A DNA stretch of 64,000 nt from CAZFZT01 sp964523675 (GTDB lineage: Bacteria > Planctomycetota > Phycisphaerae > Phycisphaerales > SM1A02). Positions 9,020 through 18,178 of the stretch are shown here, one piece after another. The position numbers were made by a program, and so were the translations under genes. The stretch is taken from positions 1 through 64,000 of the forward strand of contig CAZFZT010000004.1 in assembly GCA_964523675.1 (NCBI GenBank). The letters are read 5' to 3'. Within the stretch, counting starts at the first letter, position 1. Every line of letters starts with the position of its first letter. Below the pieces are notes generated by a model, which did no database searches, had not been told where the DNA came from, and saw nothing but the letters and a program-made list of their open reading frames with translations.

Positions 9020-11088
9020 TGAGGAACGCGATGAAATGGGCAAACCTCACGATCTTTCTCGCAAGCGTCCTCACGATTGCAGCGGTCGTGAACATCTTTG
9101 CGCAGCGTGACGAGTTCCGCATGCGCATCGATTCGACGAAAACACGCGCCTATTCGCTCTCGGACCAGACGATGCGCATGCTCGGCTCCCTGGATGGAGA
9201 CTGGACGATCGCCCTGTTCATCGTTGAACGTGAGGCCGATCGGGCCATGCTGCGCCAGATCGATGAAGTGCTGTCGCGCTTCAGGCAGGCGACGAGCCAT
9301 GTGAGCGTCGCGCGGATCGATCCCACCGATCCTACCTCACTTGCAGAGTATGAACGAATGCTCACGCGCCTGCGCTCGATGTATGCTCAGACGACGGCTG
9401 ACTATGAAACGCATCTTGACGCCGGCCGGCGCGCCTTCGAAGACATGCTGGTCTTTGCGCAGCAGGAATCAGGCACATTAGAGCAACTGTTGCAACTTGC
9501 CCGGCTGAGCGCGCAGCGTGACTCCGTCTCAGAAGCGATCATCCAGCGAATCAACCAACGCACGCAAGCGATGGCCCTTCTAGCAGAACAGGGCGGCCTG
9601 GTCCTTGAGGAAGTCACCAAAGCGCTTCGAGTGGGTGACGACCGCCCGATCCCGGATTACGATGGAGCGCGAAGTATCCTGGCGCATGCGCTGCGAAGTA
9701 TCGCAAACGATCTCCATGCGACCGCCGAATCGTTTGCATCTTGGCGCGACGACAACGAGATGCCCGCAGAAGCACGACAATATGCGGTTCGTGCCAGGCG
9801 CAGCTTCGCGGATCAGGCGACGCAGTTGGCGCAGGCAGCAGAGCCGCTCGTGCATCTGCCGCCGATGGAGCTCTCTCGCATCGGTCGGGAACTTGCGGAA
9901 GGTGAAGGCGCACTGATCCTCGGCCCGGGCCGTGCGGCAATAGTGCCTGCCGATCAACTCGTCGCCAAGTCCAACCTGCGGGAGTCAGGCGATGGCGCGG
10001 TGACATTCGACCAACGTTTTCGTGGCGAGCAGCTCATCGCCGCCGCGATTCGTTCGCTGACCGTGGAACATATGCCGCTGGTGGTCTTCGTGCATAGTGA
10101 GGAGCGATCGCTTCTGCGCCAGCATGAGCGGCAGATTGATCTCTTCGGCACAGCGACGATGTTGATGGCTTCGCGCTTCGAGATCATGGAATGGACCGCC
10201 GGCGAGCAAGAGCGACCCCAGGCCAAGCCGGGTCAACCGGTTGTTTACGTCGTCATCCCGCCACCGCAGCGGCAGGGGCTTGAGCCGAGTCAACGAGAGC
10301 GCGACCTGCTGGCGCGGGTCAATGCGCTCATCGCCGAGGGTGAGTCGGTACTTCTGAGCGTGTACCCAAGCCGGTTGCCGCGGCTCGGACAGCCCGACCC
10401 GTGGGCGCGCATAGCCGCACCGTTTGGGATGCACGTGGACACCAGCATGGTCATCCACGAGTCAGTGCTCGCCTCCGCCGATCAGCGAGAAGTGATCAAG
10501 GGTCAGGCCGTGCAGCGCTTTGAGTCGTCCCATCCGATCGCGCAGGCGGTCCATGGCCAGCAGGCGTATCTCAACCTGCCGACTCCGATACAGATCAGCG
10601 ATTTTACAGGTGTGGAGCACCATATCCTCGCGCAGGTGCCCCCCGCTGAGAACCGCTGGCTTGAGCAACAATGGGAGATTCCAGGTGATCGCCTTGACGA
10701 GCCGCGTGACGATCAGCGACTCGATGAGCCCGCGCCGATCATCGTCGCCGCTGAGCGACCCCATCCGATGAAGCCCGGTCGGCAACGGTTGCTGCTCGTC
10801 TCGTCCGGCGGGTGGATGCTCAGTTATGTCGCCGATGCCGCTGTTTCGATCGGCGGTGATCGCATGGCGCTGGTGTACCCGGCTCATCACGAGCTCATGC
10901 TCGCCTCAGCGGCATGGCTTGCCGGCATGGATGACCTCATCGCGCGCAGTCCAACGAGCCAGGAAGTCGCGCGACTCGGCGAGATCGGCACGGCCGCCGG
11001 CTGGTTCTGGACGATCCTGTTCATCGGCGGGCTTCCCTTAGGATCGCTGCTCCTCGGCCTTGGCGTCTGGATGATTCGAAAGAGATAA
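9019..11088 (+). CDS. GldG-family ABC transporter auxiliary protein
   Basis: About 689 residues from the ATG at 9019, preceded by a good ribosome-binding site (AAGGAGG at 9004-9010). A GTG one codon earlier is also possible. There is an N-terminal transmembrane helix (LTIFLASVLTIAAVVNIFA), a large periplasmic region, and a C-terminal helix (WFWTILFIGGLPLGSLLLGLGVWMI) followed by RKR. The sequence after the first helix, TKTRAYSLSDQTMRMLGSLDGDWTIALFI, matches the start of the GldG/ABC_transp_aux family. Helical insertions around residues 110-270 are longer than in textbook GldG. It is part of the 7359-12484 operon. Confidence 0.88.
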   Translation: MRNAMKWANLTIFLASVLTIAAVVNIFAQRDEFRMRIDSTKTRAYSLSDQTMRMLGSLDGDWTIALFIVEREADRAMLRQIDEVLSRFRQATSHVSVARIDPTDPTSLAEYERMLTRLRSMYAQTTADYETHLDAGRRAFEDMLVFAQQESGTLEQLLQLARLSAQRDSVSEAIIQRINQRTQAMALLAEQGGLVLEEVTKALRVGDDRPIPDYDGARSILAHALRSIANDLHATAESFASWRDDNEMPAEARQYAVRARRSFADQATQLAQAAEPLVHLPPMELSRIGRELAEGEGALILGPGRAAIVPADQLVAKSNLRESGDGAVTFDQRFRGEQLIAAAIRSLTVEHMPLVVFVHSEERSLLRQHERQIDLFGTATMLMASRFEIMEWTAGEQERPQAKPGQPVVYVVIPPPQRQGLEPSQRERDLLARVNALIAEGESVLLSVYPSRLPRLGQPDPWARIAAPFGMHVDTSMVIHESVLASADQREVIKGQAVQRFESSHPIAQAVHGQQAYLNLPTPIQISDFTGVEHHILAQVPPAENRWLEQQWEIPGDRLDEPRDDQRLDEPAPIIVAAERPHPMKPGRQRLLLVSSGGWMLSYVADAAVSIGGDRMALVYPAHHELMLASAAWLAGMDDLIARSPTSQEVARLGEIGTAAGWFWTILFIGGLPLGSLLLGLGVWMIRKR

Positions 11089-11098
11089 GACCTACCTG

Positions 11099-12484
11099 AT
11101 GATCTCACCGAAGACGACCACCATTACGCTCCTCATCGCGGTCCTTGCCGTGGTGGCCGCTGTGGCGACATCTGGCCGCACGAACCGTGCATCCGGCGCG
11201 AACGGCGTCGAACCGCTGCTGCCGGCCGCGCAACTGCCCTCAGAACGCGTGAGCAGGATTGCGCTGAGCCGGCGAGACGGGGAGGAATGTGTCTTCGAGC
11301 GCACCGCGCCTGCGCAGTGGATGCAGGTCAGGCCGTTCGAATATCCATTGCTGCCGGGCGCGATAGAAAGCATCCTCACCGCCGCCCATGAGACGAGAAT
11401 CGTCGATCGACTTGGACCGAATGACTTCGACGAGGAACTCACCCTGGCGACGCTCGGACTTGATCCGCCGGAAGCAACTTTGACCCTGCATACTGATGCC
11501 GGCACGCACACCATCGCCTTCGGCCGTCGCGGCATCGCCGGGCGCGCCTACGCCAGGATGAACGGCCAGGACGATGTGCTGATCGTGTCACAGGATCTGC
11601 ATCAGCTAGCGGTGGAGGTCGATCCCAAAGAGTGGCGTGATCGGCGGCTGTTTCAGAACGTGAGCGTTGACTGTGATCGCATCGTGCGGCAGGACGGTTC
11701 CACCCGCTTGGTGTTGGAACGTGACCGAGGAACCTGGCGGATGATCGAGCCGGTGCAGACGCGCGTTGACCGAGACGGCTTCGAACGGTTCATCCAAGCG
11801 ATAGGCGGAGCGCATAGCGCTGGCTTTATTGCCGATGATCCCGCTGAAGAATCGCTCAAGCGTTTTGGCTTGGGCCCGGACGCGAGCGCTGCGTCTGTTT
11901 CCGTTCTCTGCTCGCGCGTTGAGGCGGTCAATGACGATGTGGTGCGTGTCGAACATGAACAGCGGCTGCATATTGGCAATCCGGCAGGCGCAGGAACGCA
12001 GGATCGCTTTGGGATAATGCAGGGTCGTCCGACAGTCGTGCGCCTACCGCTGAAGGTGCTTCAAGGGCTCTTCAGCAGCACTGCTGAATTGATCGATCCG
12101 ACCGGGTCGGGGGCAATACCTGCGGATGTCAAGTCCATTCGCATCATGAGTGATGCAGGAGAAATGCGTCTGGAACGCAATCTCGACAGATGGATCGCAC
12201 CGCTGCAAGGCGAGCGCGAAGTGCAGCCAACTTTGGTTGACGATTTCCTTGCCACGCTGACGGAGTTGCGCGCTCCCGCAGTTGAGATTCGCGACTATCC
12301 GCATGAACTCCAACGTGCTGTAATAACGTTGTATGGCTTTGATGATCGGCCGATCGATACGGTGCGCATTCTGCACCACGATGCGACCGGTCAATGGGCG
12401 CTTGAGAACGGTGACACCGTGCTTCGAGTGTTCCGGACGGGATTCGAGATTGCGCTCACCCCGAGCGACTTCGGTGTCGAGTAA
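11099..12484 (+). CDS. DUF4340 domain protein of the Gld-type ABC operon
   Basis: A 461-residue protein with an N-terminal transmembrane helix (ITLLIAVLAVVAAVATSG) and a periplasmic region carrying DUF4340 features (TLATLGLDPPEATLTLHT, then RLVLERDRGTWRMIEPVQTRVDRDGFERFIQAI). It lies 10 bases after the GldG-like gene. DUF4340 proteins habitually follow GldA-F-G gene sets and probably assemble with them at the outer face of the inner membrane. No enzymatic motif is visible. It ends 38 bases before the stop of the convergent ruvX. Confidence 0.87.
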   Translation: MISPKTTTITLLIAVLAVVAAVATSGRTNRASGANGVEPLLPAAQLPSERVSRIALSRRDGEECVFERTAPAQWMQVRPFEYPLLPGAIESILTAAHETRIVDRLGPNDFDEELTLATLGLDPPEATLTLHTDAGTHTIAFGRRGIAGRAYARMNGQDDVLIVSQDLHQLAVEVDPKEWRDRRLFQNVSVDCDRIVRQDGSTRLVLERDRGTWRMIEPVQTRVDRDGFERFIQAIGGAHSAGFIADDPAEESLKRFGLGPDASAASVSVLCSRVEAVNDDVVRVEHEQRLHIGNPAGAGTQDRFGIMQGRPTVVRLPLKVLQGLFSSTAELIDPTGSGAIPADVKSIRIMSDAGEMRLERNLDRWIAPLQGEREVQPTLVDDFLATLTELRAPAVEIRDYPHELQRAVITLYGFDDRPIDTVRILHHDATGQWALENGDTVLRVFRTGFEIALTPSDFGVE

Positions 12485-12522
12485 GCGAGGCCACATGCCG
12501 AGTAGTCGCCTCCGCTTGAGAT

Positions 12523-12936
12523 TCAATCACGGGCTGCAAGAAAGTCACGCAGAATCTCCACTGCGGCAAGCGCATCGCGCAGTTCCTTCTTCTGCTTGTG
12601 CGTACGGCCGGTGCGGGCCATGTGTTGATCCGCCGCGTAACTGGTGAGGCGTTCATCCTGGAAATGAATTGGAAGCCCGGTTGCCTGGGCAATCTCGCTG
12701 CCAAACTCCCGCACATCTTTGGCCGCGCCGCCTTCAGTGCCGTCCATGTTGAGCGGAAGGCCGATCACGATTGCATGCGGCTCGTGCTCCCGGACTACCT
12801 TTGCAATGGCCGCAGTGAACTCGGTGCCCCGTGGCAGGTTGATCACGCCGATCGGCGAAACAGTGCGCGTGGTGTCATCGCCGGCCGCGATGCCGGTCCG
12901 CTTCTCGCCGAGATCGATGGCGATGTAACGCACCAC
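12523..12936 (-). CDS. ruvX: RuvX/YqgF-type Holliday junction resolvase-like protein
   Basis: A 137-residue RNase-H-fold protein. The first strand reads YIAIDLGEKRTGIA with the metal-binding D8. VIGLPLNMDGTEG and HFQDERLTSYAAD are the other two signature blocks. Family members act in Holliday-junction resolution or in 5' maturation of pre-16S rRNA. Length and motifs are normal. It is transcribed divergently from yidC. Confidence 0.94.
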   Translation of the reverse strand: MVRYIAIDLGEKRTGIAAGDDTTRTVSPIGVINLPRGTEFTAAIAKVVREHEPHAIVIGLPLNMDGTEGGAAKDVREFGSEIAQATGLPIHFQDERLTSYAADQHMARTGRTHKQKKELRDALAAVEILRDFLAARD

Positions 12937-13132
12937 GCCGAGTGTAGCCGGCAGAGCGCACCGGCGAGTTTGGCGTTTGCGCGTGAAGCCGGCGGCTCAG
13001 CAGACGTGCGAACTTGGCTTTGGCACGGCTCGCCGCCCGACCGCTATCATGCCCACTTCCCTCCTCACGCGGCCCGCCGGGAAAGTGCTCGCCGCCTCTT
13101 CGGAAGAACTTCTCTGCTCTGCTTACCCGCCC

Positions 13133-15454
13133 ATGGAACCCAGCCGCGCCCGTCGCATTGCCATTCCGCTCATCATCGGCATCATTGCGCTGTTGGTGGT
13201 TGTGGTGCCTCGGCTCGTCGCTCCGTCACGTACGACCACGCCGACGCCTCAGACATCTCCCGCCACCCAGCAGGGATCGGCTGGTGAGCAGCAGGCGAAG
13301 GAGGGGGCATCCTCCTCGAGCGCCCGTGGCGAAGAGACCCTACAAAGCACCGACGACCCCGCAGCGACGGAATCCGGCGAGCAACACCAGCCGGAGCCGG
13401 CCGCCGCTCATCCCGATGGCGTATCGCTGAGCGGCCTGCATGCTGAACGCGTCGAGCCGGATCAGGCGGCACAGTCGCTCGGGACACTGGATCAGCGGTA
13501 TGGTCGGATGTTGGTGGAGTTCACCACCCACGGCGCGGGCATTCGCCGGATCACGTTGAGCAGTTACTGGCAGACGGCATGGGCGAAGCGGCAGGCGGAA
13601 GCACATTACCGATCGCTCACTGAAGATCCCGGCGCGGAGCCGCCGTCGCTGCCGGATGACCAATGGAGGTATGTACTCACCGAGCAGGTATCGCCTCACG
13701 GCGTTGACATTCCCGCACTTGCCGCACGTGACCTCATCGTCCGCGATCCCGTTTCGGGCGAAACGCACAGTGTTCCGCTTTCGCTTGAAGGCACCTCATA
13801 CGTCCATTGGCGAGAGACTTCACCAGGACGATTTGAGTTGATCGTCGTCAACGATCAGGACGAGCCGGTCCTGCGCCTGTCGCGCCAGTTCACACTTGGG
13901 TCGCTCTACGACATCACATTGGAACAGCGCGTCGAGAATCTGACCGGGCGCGACCTGGTGGTTCGGTGGCGGCAGTTCGGTCCGAGTGAGATTCATGAGG
14001 AACGAGCCCGGTACTATGACAGCCGCCGGTTCCGATTCGGGTATCAACATTCACTGTCTCCCTCCTCTCCGGTTCTGTCGGAAGACCGAAAACTGATCAT
14101 CCCGCGCGGTAACGCGATCAAGCAGTTTGCTGTTCCTGCTGACCCCACCAATCCTGATCGCGACCGGATGTGGCCAACGGAGCGCACGCTCGAACGGGGC
14201 TACCACTTGTCGTGGTTCGGCGTGACCAGCCGGTACTTCACGCTGACGGTTCATCCACGAATAGACGATCAGCAGCCCACGAGCCGAACGCTCACAGATG
14301 TCGTCAGCGACGTTCGCGCGCAGGCGAGCAGTGATGATCGCGCCTCGTCAGTGGTCGTTACGTCGCTTGTCAGCCCGGAACGGACGCTCGCTGCGGATGG
14401 AACAGAGTCCTTCGACATCGGCATCTATGCCGGGCCGATGAACCGCTCGATTCTTTATCACGAGCCGTACGTCTCCATCGGAATGGATGAACTCATCCTG
14501 TACATGATGTCGACGTTCTGCGCGATCTGCACATTCCAGTGGCTCGCGCACATTCTGATGGGGTTCCTCACGCTGCTGCACGACTATGTGCTCTTTGACT
14601 GGGGGCTTGCAATCATTGCGTTGGTCTGCGTCGTGCGCCTGCTCCTGCATCCGATCACGAAGCGCTCTCAGATCAACATGATGCGCTTCGGCAAGAAGAT
14701 GCAGAAGATGGGGCCGGAGATGCAGAAGCTGCAGAAAAAGTACGACACAAGCACGAAGGAAGGGCGGCAGAAGATGCAGCAGGAACAGATGCGTCTGTTC
14801 CGTGAGCACGGCGTCAACCCGCTTCAGGCGGTTGGTTGCCTTCCGATGTTCCTCCAGTTCCCCATCTGGGTGGCGCTGTACGCGATGCTCTACTTTGCGT
14901 TCGACTTGCGGCAGCAGCCGGCGTTCTTCGGCATTTTCCAGTGGATCAGCGGCGGTACATGGCCGTTCCTTGCCGACCTTGCCTCGGGCGACCATTTCTT
15001 CGGTGAGTTCACTGAACCGATTGCGCTGTTTGGCTTCTACACTGTGACGGGCGGAAATCTACTGCCGATCCTTCTTGGTGTCGTGTTCTTCATTCAGCAG
15101 AAGTACATGACGCCGCCGCCGTCGCCGACGATGACGCCGGAGCAGGTTCAGCAGCAGAAGATCATGCGCATCATGATGGTGGTACTCATGCCGCTTGCGC
15201 TGTATCCCGCGCCGGCGGGCTTGACAATGTACATTCTCACTTCGAGCATCATCGGCATTATCGAGAGCCGCTACGTTCGCGCACACGTGGATCAGATGGA
15301 CCTCGAAGGCCCCGAGAAAGAGGTGAAAAAGAAGAAATCGAAGAAGCCGCGCGATGCGCAGGGCCGGGCCTATGCCGATGCACTCGAACGCGCCAAACGC
15401 AAACAATCCGAGAAGAAGAAAGGCCCGCCGCCGTCGTGGAAGAAGCGTAAGTGA
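13133..15454 (+). CDS. yidC: YidC/Oxa1 membrane protein insertase
   Basis: A 773-residue protein from the ATG at 13133. An open frame extends to 12977, but those 52 residues lack family features. One N-terminal transmembrane helix (IAIPLIIGIIALLVVVVPRLV) is followed by a low-complexity linker. The periplasmic domain (about 90-440) is of Gram-negative type. The conserved 60KD_IMP core with five helices comes next, including KRSQINMMRFGKKMQKMGPEM and the NPLQAVGCLPMFLQFPIWVALY segment. The strongly basic tail (KKKKSKKPRD, ending SWKKRK) suits ribosome contact. It inserts proteins into the inner membrane. The order yidC then mnmE is conserved in many bacteria. Confidence 0.96.
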   Translation: MEPSRARRIAIPLIIGIIALLVVVVPRLVAPSRTTTPTPQTSPATQQGSAGEQQAKEGASSSSARGEETLQSTDDPAATESGEQHQPEPAAAHPDGVSLSGLHAERVEPDQAAQSLGTLDQRYGRMLVEFTTHGAGIRRITLSSYWQTAWAKRQAEAHYRSLTEDPGAEPPSLPDDQWRYVLTEQVSPHGVDIPALAARDLIVRDPVSGETHSVPLSLEGTSYVHWRETSPGRFELIVVNDQDEPVLRLSRQFTLGSLYDITLEQRVENLTGRDLVVRWRQFGPSEIHEERARYYDSRRFRFGYQHSLSPSSPVLSEDRKLIIPRGNAIKQFAVPADPTNPDRDRMWPTERTLERGYHLSWFGVTSRYFTLTVHPRIDDQQPTSRTLTDVVSDVRAQASSDDRASSVVVTSLVSPERTLAADGTESFDIGIYAGPMNRSILYHEPYVSIGMDELILYMMSTFCAICTFQWLAHILMGFLTLLHDYVLFDWGLAIIALVCVVRLLLHPITKRSQINMMRFGKKMQKMGPEMQKLQKKYDTSTKEGRQKMQQEQMRLFREHGVNPLQAVGCLPMFLQFPIWVALYAMLYFAFDLRQQPAFFGIFQWISGGTWPFLADLASGDHFFGEFTEPIALFGFYTVTGGNLLPILLGVVFFIQQKYMTPPPSPTMTPEQVQQQKIMRIMMVVLMPLALYPAPAGLTMYILTSSIIGIIESRYVRAHVDQMDLEGPEKEVKKKKSKKPRDAQGRAYADALERAKRKQSEKKKGPPPSWKKRK

Positions 15455-15481
15455 GCCGCTTGCGGCATCGCACGGCACACA

Positions 15482-15493
15482 AAGGAACGGACG
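15482..15493 (+). promoter_or_regulatory. ribosome-binding site that fixes the mnmE start
   Basis: AAGGAA at 15482-15487 sits 6 bases before the CTG at 15494. No ATG, GTG or TTG exists in this frame between the stop at 15452 and the GTG at 15557, which is too far downstream. This site therefore supports CTG initiation. Confidence 0.55.
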
Positions 15494-16861
15494 CTGGACC
15501 TTGCCGCCACCATCCTCGCCATCGCTTCGCCTCCCGGAAGATCGGCCCGGGGCATCGTGCGCGTCAGCGGATTGAACACGTTCGATGTTCTGCGCGCAGC
15601 CGCCACCGAAGAGTTTCCTATGAAACGCTTCGTAGCACGATTGCGGCTTCGCGTGACAGACGAGCTGACGATCCCCGCACTCGCGTTCCTCTTCCCAGCC
15701 CCTCACTCTTACACCGGCGAAGATTCCGCAGAACTGCAACTGCCCGGCAACCCGCTCCTTCTCGACCGCATTCTCCAGCAATTGCTCGATCTCGCCCGCT
15801 CATCGTCAATCGAGGCGCGGCCCGCGCAGCCGGGTGAGTTTACTGCGCGGGCGTTCTTCAACGGCCGGCTCTCGCTCACTGAAGCCGAAGGCGTAGCCGC
15901 CACGATCGCGGCACAGTCGGATGCCGAGCTGCGGGCAGCGTCATTGCTGCGCACCGGCTCGCTTGGGGCGATGGCGATGCGATGGGCTGACGAATTGGCT
16001 GGCGCGCTCGCGCTCGTTGAGGCGGGAATCGATTTCACGGATCAGGAAGATGTCATCCCTCTCGCGCCAGGCGATCTTTATCAGCGATTGGTCGCGCTGC
16101 GAGCGGCAATCAAACAGAAGCTTGCTCGCGCGGTCGGTATGGAGCAAGTGGAGGCGATTCCGTGGGTCGTGCTGCGCGGCAGGCCAAATGCCGGCAAATC
16201 AACGCTGTTTAACGCGCTCATCGGGCGCGAGCGCGCGGTCGTCTCGGAAGTGGCCGGCACGACGCGCGATGTCATCGCCGAGCCCCTGAGCGTGCCTGTT
16301 GCACATGGCGACGCCGAGGTCATGCTCGTCGATCTTGCGGGCTACGACGAGGAGGATCCGGCACAGATCAATCAACTCATGCAGCAGGCAGCACGAGGCG
16401 CGATCGCGCGCGCAGAATTGATCCTGCATTGCATTGATGTGCGGGAAGCGCCTGCCGAGGCGATCGATGATGGAGCGTTGGTCATTCGGACGAAGGCGGA
16501 CTTGGAGCCCGTGCCTGACGAACAAGCGGGCGGCTTGATTGTCAGCGCCCGCACCGGCCGAGGGCTCGATGCCCTGCGGAGGGCGATTGGCGAGCGGCTT
16601 TCAAACCGGGCTGTATCGTTGGCCGCCGATGCGATCGCCCTCAGGCCGCGCCACGAGGCCGCGTTGCAGAGCGCGCTCGATGCCGTTCGAGCGGCGGCTG
16701 AGCTAACTGAGCCGCAACGGGATGCGAACACGCTACGAGACGCCGAACTGATCGCTGCCTCCATGAGAGCGGCTTTGAACGCCCTTGCCGCGCTCGCTGG
16801 GGAAATCACGCCGGATGATGTGCTCGGCCGCATTTTCGCCTCGTTCTGTGTAGGCAAGTAG
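15494..16861 (+). CDS. mnmE: tRNA uridine-5-carboxymethylaminomethyl modification GTPase MnmE
   Basis: With MnmG this GTPase builds the cmnm5 modification on wobble uridines of tRNA. Starting at CTG 15494 gives 455 residues, matching the family. The N-terminal strand reads DLAATILAIASPPGRSARGIVRVSG, aligning with the universal start of MnmE. A GTG start at 15557 would delete this folate-binding edge. The G domain has G1 GRPNAGKST, the GTTRD switch, DLAG, and a G4 of RTKAD in place of NKxD. The C-terminus ends FCVGK with the conserved catalytic cysteine. It follows yidC after 39 bases and is likely co-transcribed. Identity is certain; the start codon is unusual but well supported. Confidence 0.93.
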   Translation: MDLAATILAIASPPGRSARGIVRVSGLNTFDVLRAAATEEFPMKRFVARLRLRVTDELTIPALAFLFPAPHSYTGEDSAELQLPGNPLLLDRILQQLLDLARSSSIEARPAQPGEFTARAFFNGRLSLTEAEGVAATIAAQSDAELRAASLLRTGSLGAMAMRWADELAGALALVEAGIDFTDQEDVIPLAPGDLYQRLVALRAAIKQKLARAVGMEQVEAIPWVVLRGRPNAGKSTLFNALIGRERAVVSEVAGTTRDVIAEPLSVPVAHGDAEVMLVDLAGYDEEDPAQINQLMQQAARGAIARAELILHCIDVREAPAEAIDDGALVIRTKADLEPVPDEQAGGLIVSARTGRGLDALRRAIGERLSNRAVSLAADAIALRPRHEAALQSALDAVRAAAELTEPQRDANTLRDAELIAASMRAALNALAALAGEITPDDVLGRIFASFCVGK

Positions 16862-16985
16862 TCGATAATCTGCCCCAGGATGGAAGTGCCGCTCAATCGC
16901 TCCCATCCCATCGCCGATACGATTCCCGACGGGCTGAACCGGCTCTGGACCCGCTTCGTAGTGTCCGAACCGCTCCTCAAGTGGC

Positions 16986-17008
16986 CGCGACCGGACTTCT
17001 CGGTCGCG
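16986..17008 (+). other. 8-bp hairpin in the leader of the polysaccharide operon
   Basis: CGCGACCG (16986-16993) pairs perfectly with CGGTCGCG (17001-17008) around a 7-base loop. It lies between mnmE and the epimerase gene. No T tract follows, so it may be an mRNA stabiliser or a weak terminator. Confidence 0.35.
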
Positions 17009-17058
17009 TGTGAACTACTTTCAAAGGTGAGAAGGAAGAGAAAGGATCCCCCACCCCC

Positions 17059-18075
17059 ATGTCAGCCAATTCATCGAAGGACACGATCGTCGTTGTCGGC
17101 GGCGGAGGCGGCTTCATCGGCGGCCACCTCGTCGGCGAGCTTCTCAAGCAGGGCTTCGCCCATGTCCGCTCTGTGGACATCAAGCCGCTCGACGAGTGGT
17201 ATCAGGTTCACCGAGAGGCCGAGAACATGCAGCTCGACCTCAAGGACAAACGCAATTGCCTCAAGGCGTGTGAAGGCGCAGGCGAGGTCTATCAGCTCGC
17301 GGCCGACATGGGCGGCATGGGCTTTATCGAAAACAACAAGGCACTGTGCATGCTTTCCGTGCTCACGAACACGCACATGCTCATGGCCACGCAGGAGGTC
17401 GGCCAGAAGGGCGCCCGTTTCTTCTACTCCTCCTCCGCATGTGTGTACAACGCAGACAAACAGAAGAGCGAGGATGTCATCCCGCTCAAGGAGGAAGACG
17501 CCTACCCGGCGATGCCCGAAGACGGCTACGGCTGGGAGAAACTCTTCTCCGAACGCATGTGCCGTCACTTCCGCGAGGACTTTGGCATCGAGACGCGCGT
17601 GGCGCGATATCACAACGTGTACGGCCCGCATGGCACATGGGAAGGCGGCCGGGAAAAGGCCCCCGCCGCGCTTTGCCGCAAGGTGATCCATGCGAAGGCG
17701 ACAGGCGACCACAACATCGAGATCTGGGGCGACGGCAAGCAGACGCGATCGTTCATGTACATCGACGACTGCCTCAAAGGCACCCAGGACATCCTGCACT
17801 CGGACATCCTTGAGCCGATCAATCTCGGTTCGAGTGAACTGACCACGATTAACGGGCTGGTTGACATCGTCGAGGAGATCGCTGGCATCAAACTCAAGCG
17901 TCATTACAAACTCGATGCGCCCAAGGGTGTCAACGGCCGCAACTCCGACAACACGCTCATCGAAAAGTACCTCGGCTGGGAGCCGGGCATTCGGCTTCGC
18001 GACGGCATGGAGAGGACGTACCGCTGGATTCACGATGAGTACATGGCGAAGTATGGCGCAGCGATGAAGGCATAA
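17059..18075 (+). CDS. GDP-mannose 3,5-epimerase-like SDR
   Basis: Extended SDR of 338 residues. The NAD site is GGGGGFIGGHLV (14-25). Diagnostic blocks match the GME family of plant ascorbate synthesis: AADMGGMGFIENN, FFYSSSACVYN with the catalytic-type Ser and Cys, YGWEK with the YxxxK pair, RYHNVYGPHGTWEGGREKAPAALCRK, GDGKQTRSFMYIDDC and GVNGRNSDNTLI. GME converts GDP-mannose to GDP-L-galactose or GDP-L-gulose. Here it opens a polysaccharide gene cluster, so a nucleotide-sugar precursor role for an exopolysaccharide is likely. A strong terminator follows, so it may be transcribed apart from the genes behind it. Confidence 0.88.
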   Translation: MSANSSKDTIVVVGGGGGFIGGHLVGELLKQGFAHVRSVDIKPLDEWYQVHREAENMQLDLKDKRNCLKACEGAGEVYQLAADMGGMGFIENNKALCMLSVLTNTHMLMATQEVGQKGARFFYSSSACVYNADKQKSEDVIPLKEEDAYPAMPEDGYGWEKLFSERMCRHFREDFGIETRVARYHNVYGPHGTWEGGREKAPAALCRKVIHAKATGDHNIEIWGDGKQTRSFMYIDDCLKGTQDILHSDILEPINLGSSELTTINGLVDIVEEIAGIKLKRHYKLDAPKGVNGRNSDNTLIEKYLGWEPGIRLRDGMERTYRWIHDEYMAKYGAAMKA

Positions 18076-18138
18076 CACGACCCTGGGCGGAGCCCTGGGC
18101 TAACGGCCTTAAGCTGTCGGCGAGTATGAAACCCTTAG

Positions 18139-18167
18139 CCCCCGGCTCGTCCGGGGGTTTGCTCTTC
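18139..18167 (+). terminator. intrinsic terminator after the epimerase gene
   Basis: CCCCCGG (18139-18145) pairs with CCGGGGG (18151-18157) around a 5-base loop, followed by TTTGCTCTTC. The preceding GAGCCCTGGGCTAAC segment and this GC palindrome together resemble a recurrent planctomycete intergenic motif, so it may also be a dispersed repeat. Confidence 0.6.
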
Positions 18168-18178
18168 GGAAGTTCACA

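Noticed and set aside
17071..18078. 335-codon antisense frame opposite the epimerase
   Set aside because: It mirrors the GDP-mannose epimerase frame closely and has no independent motifs.
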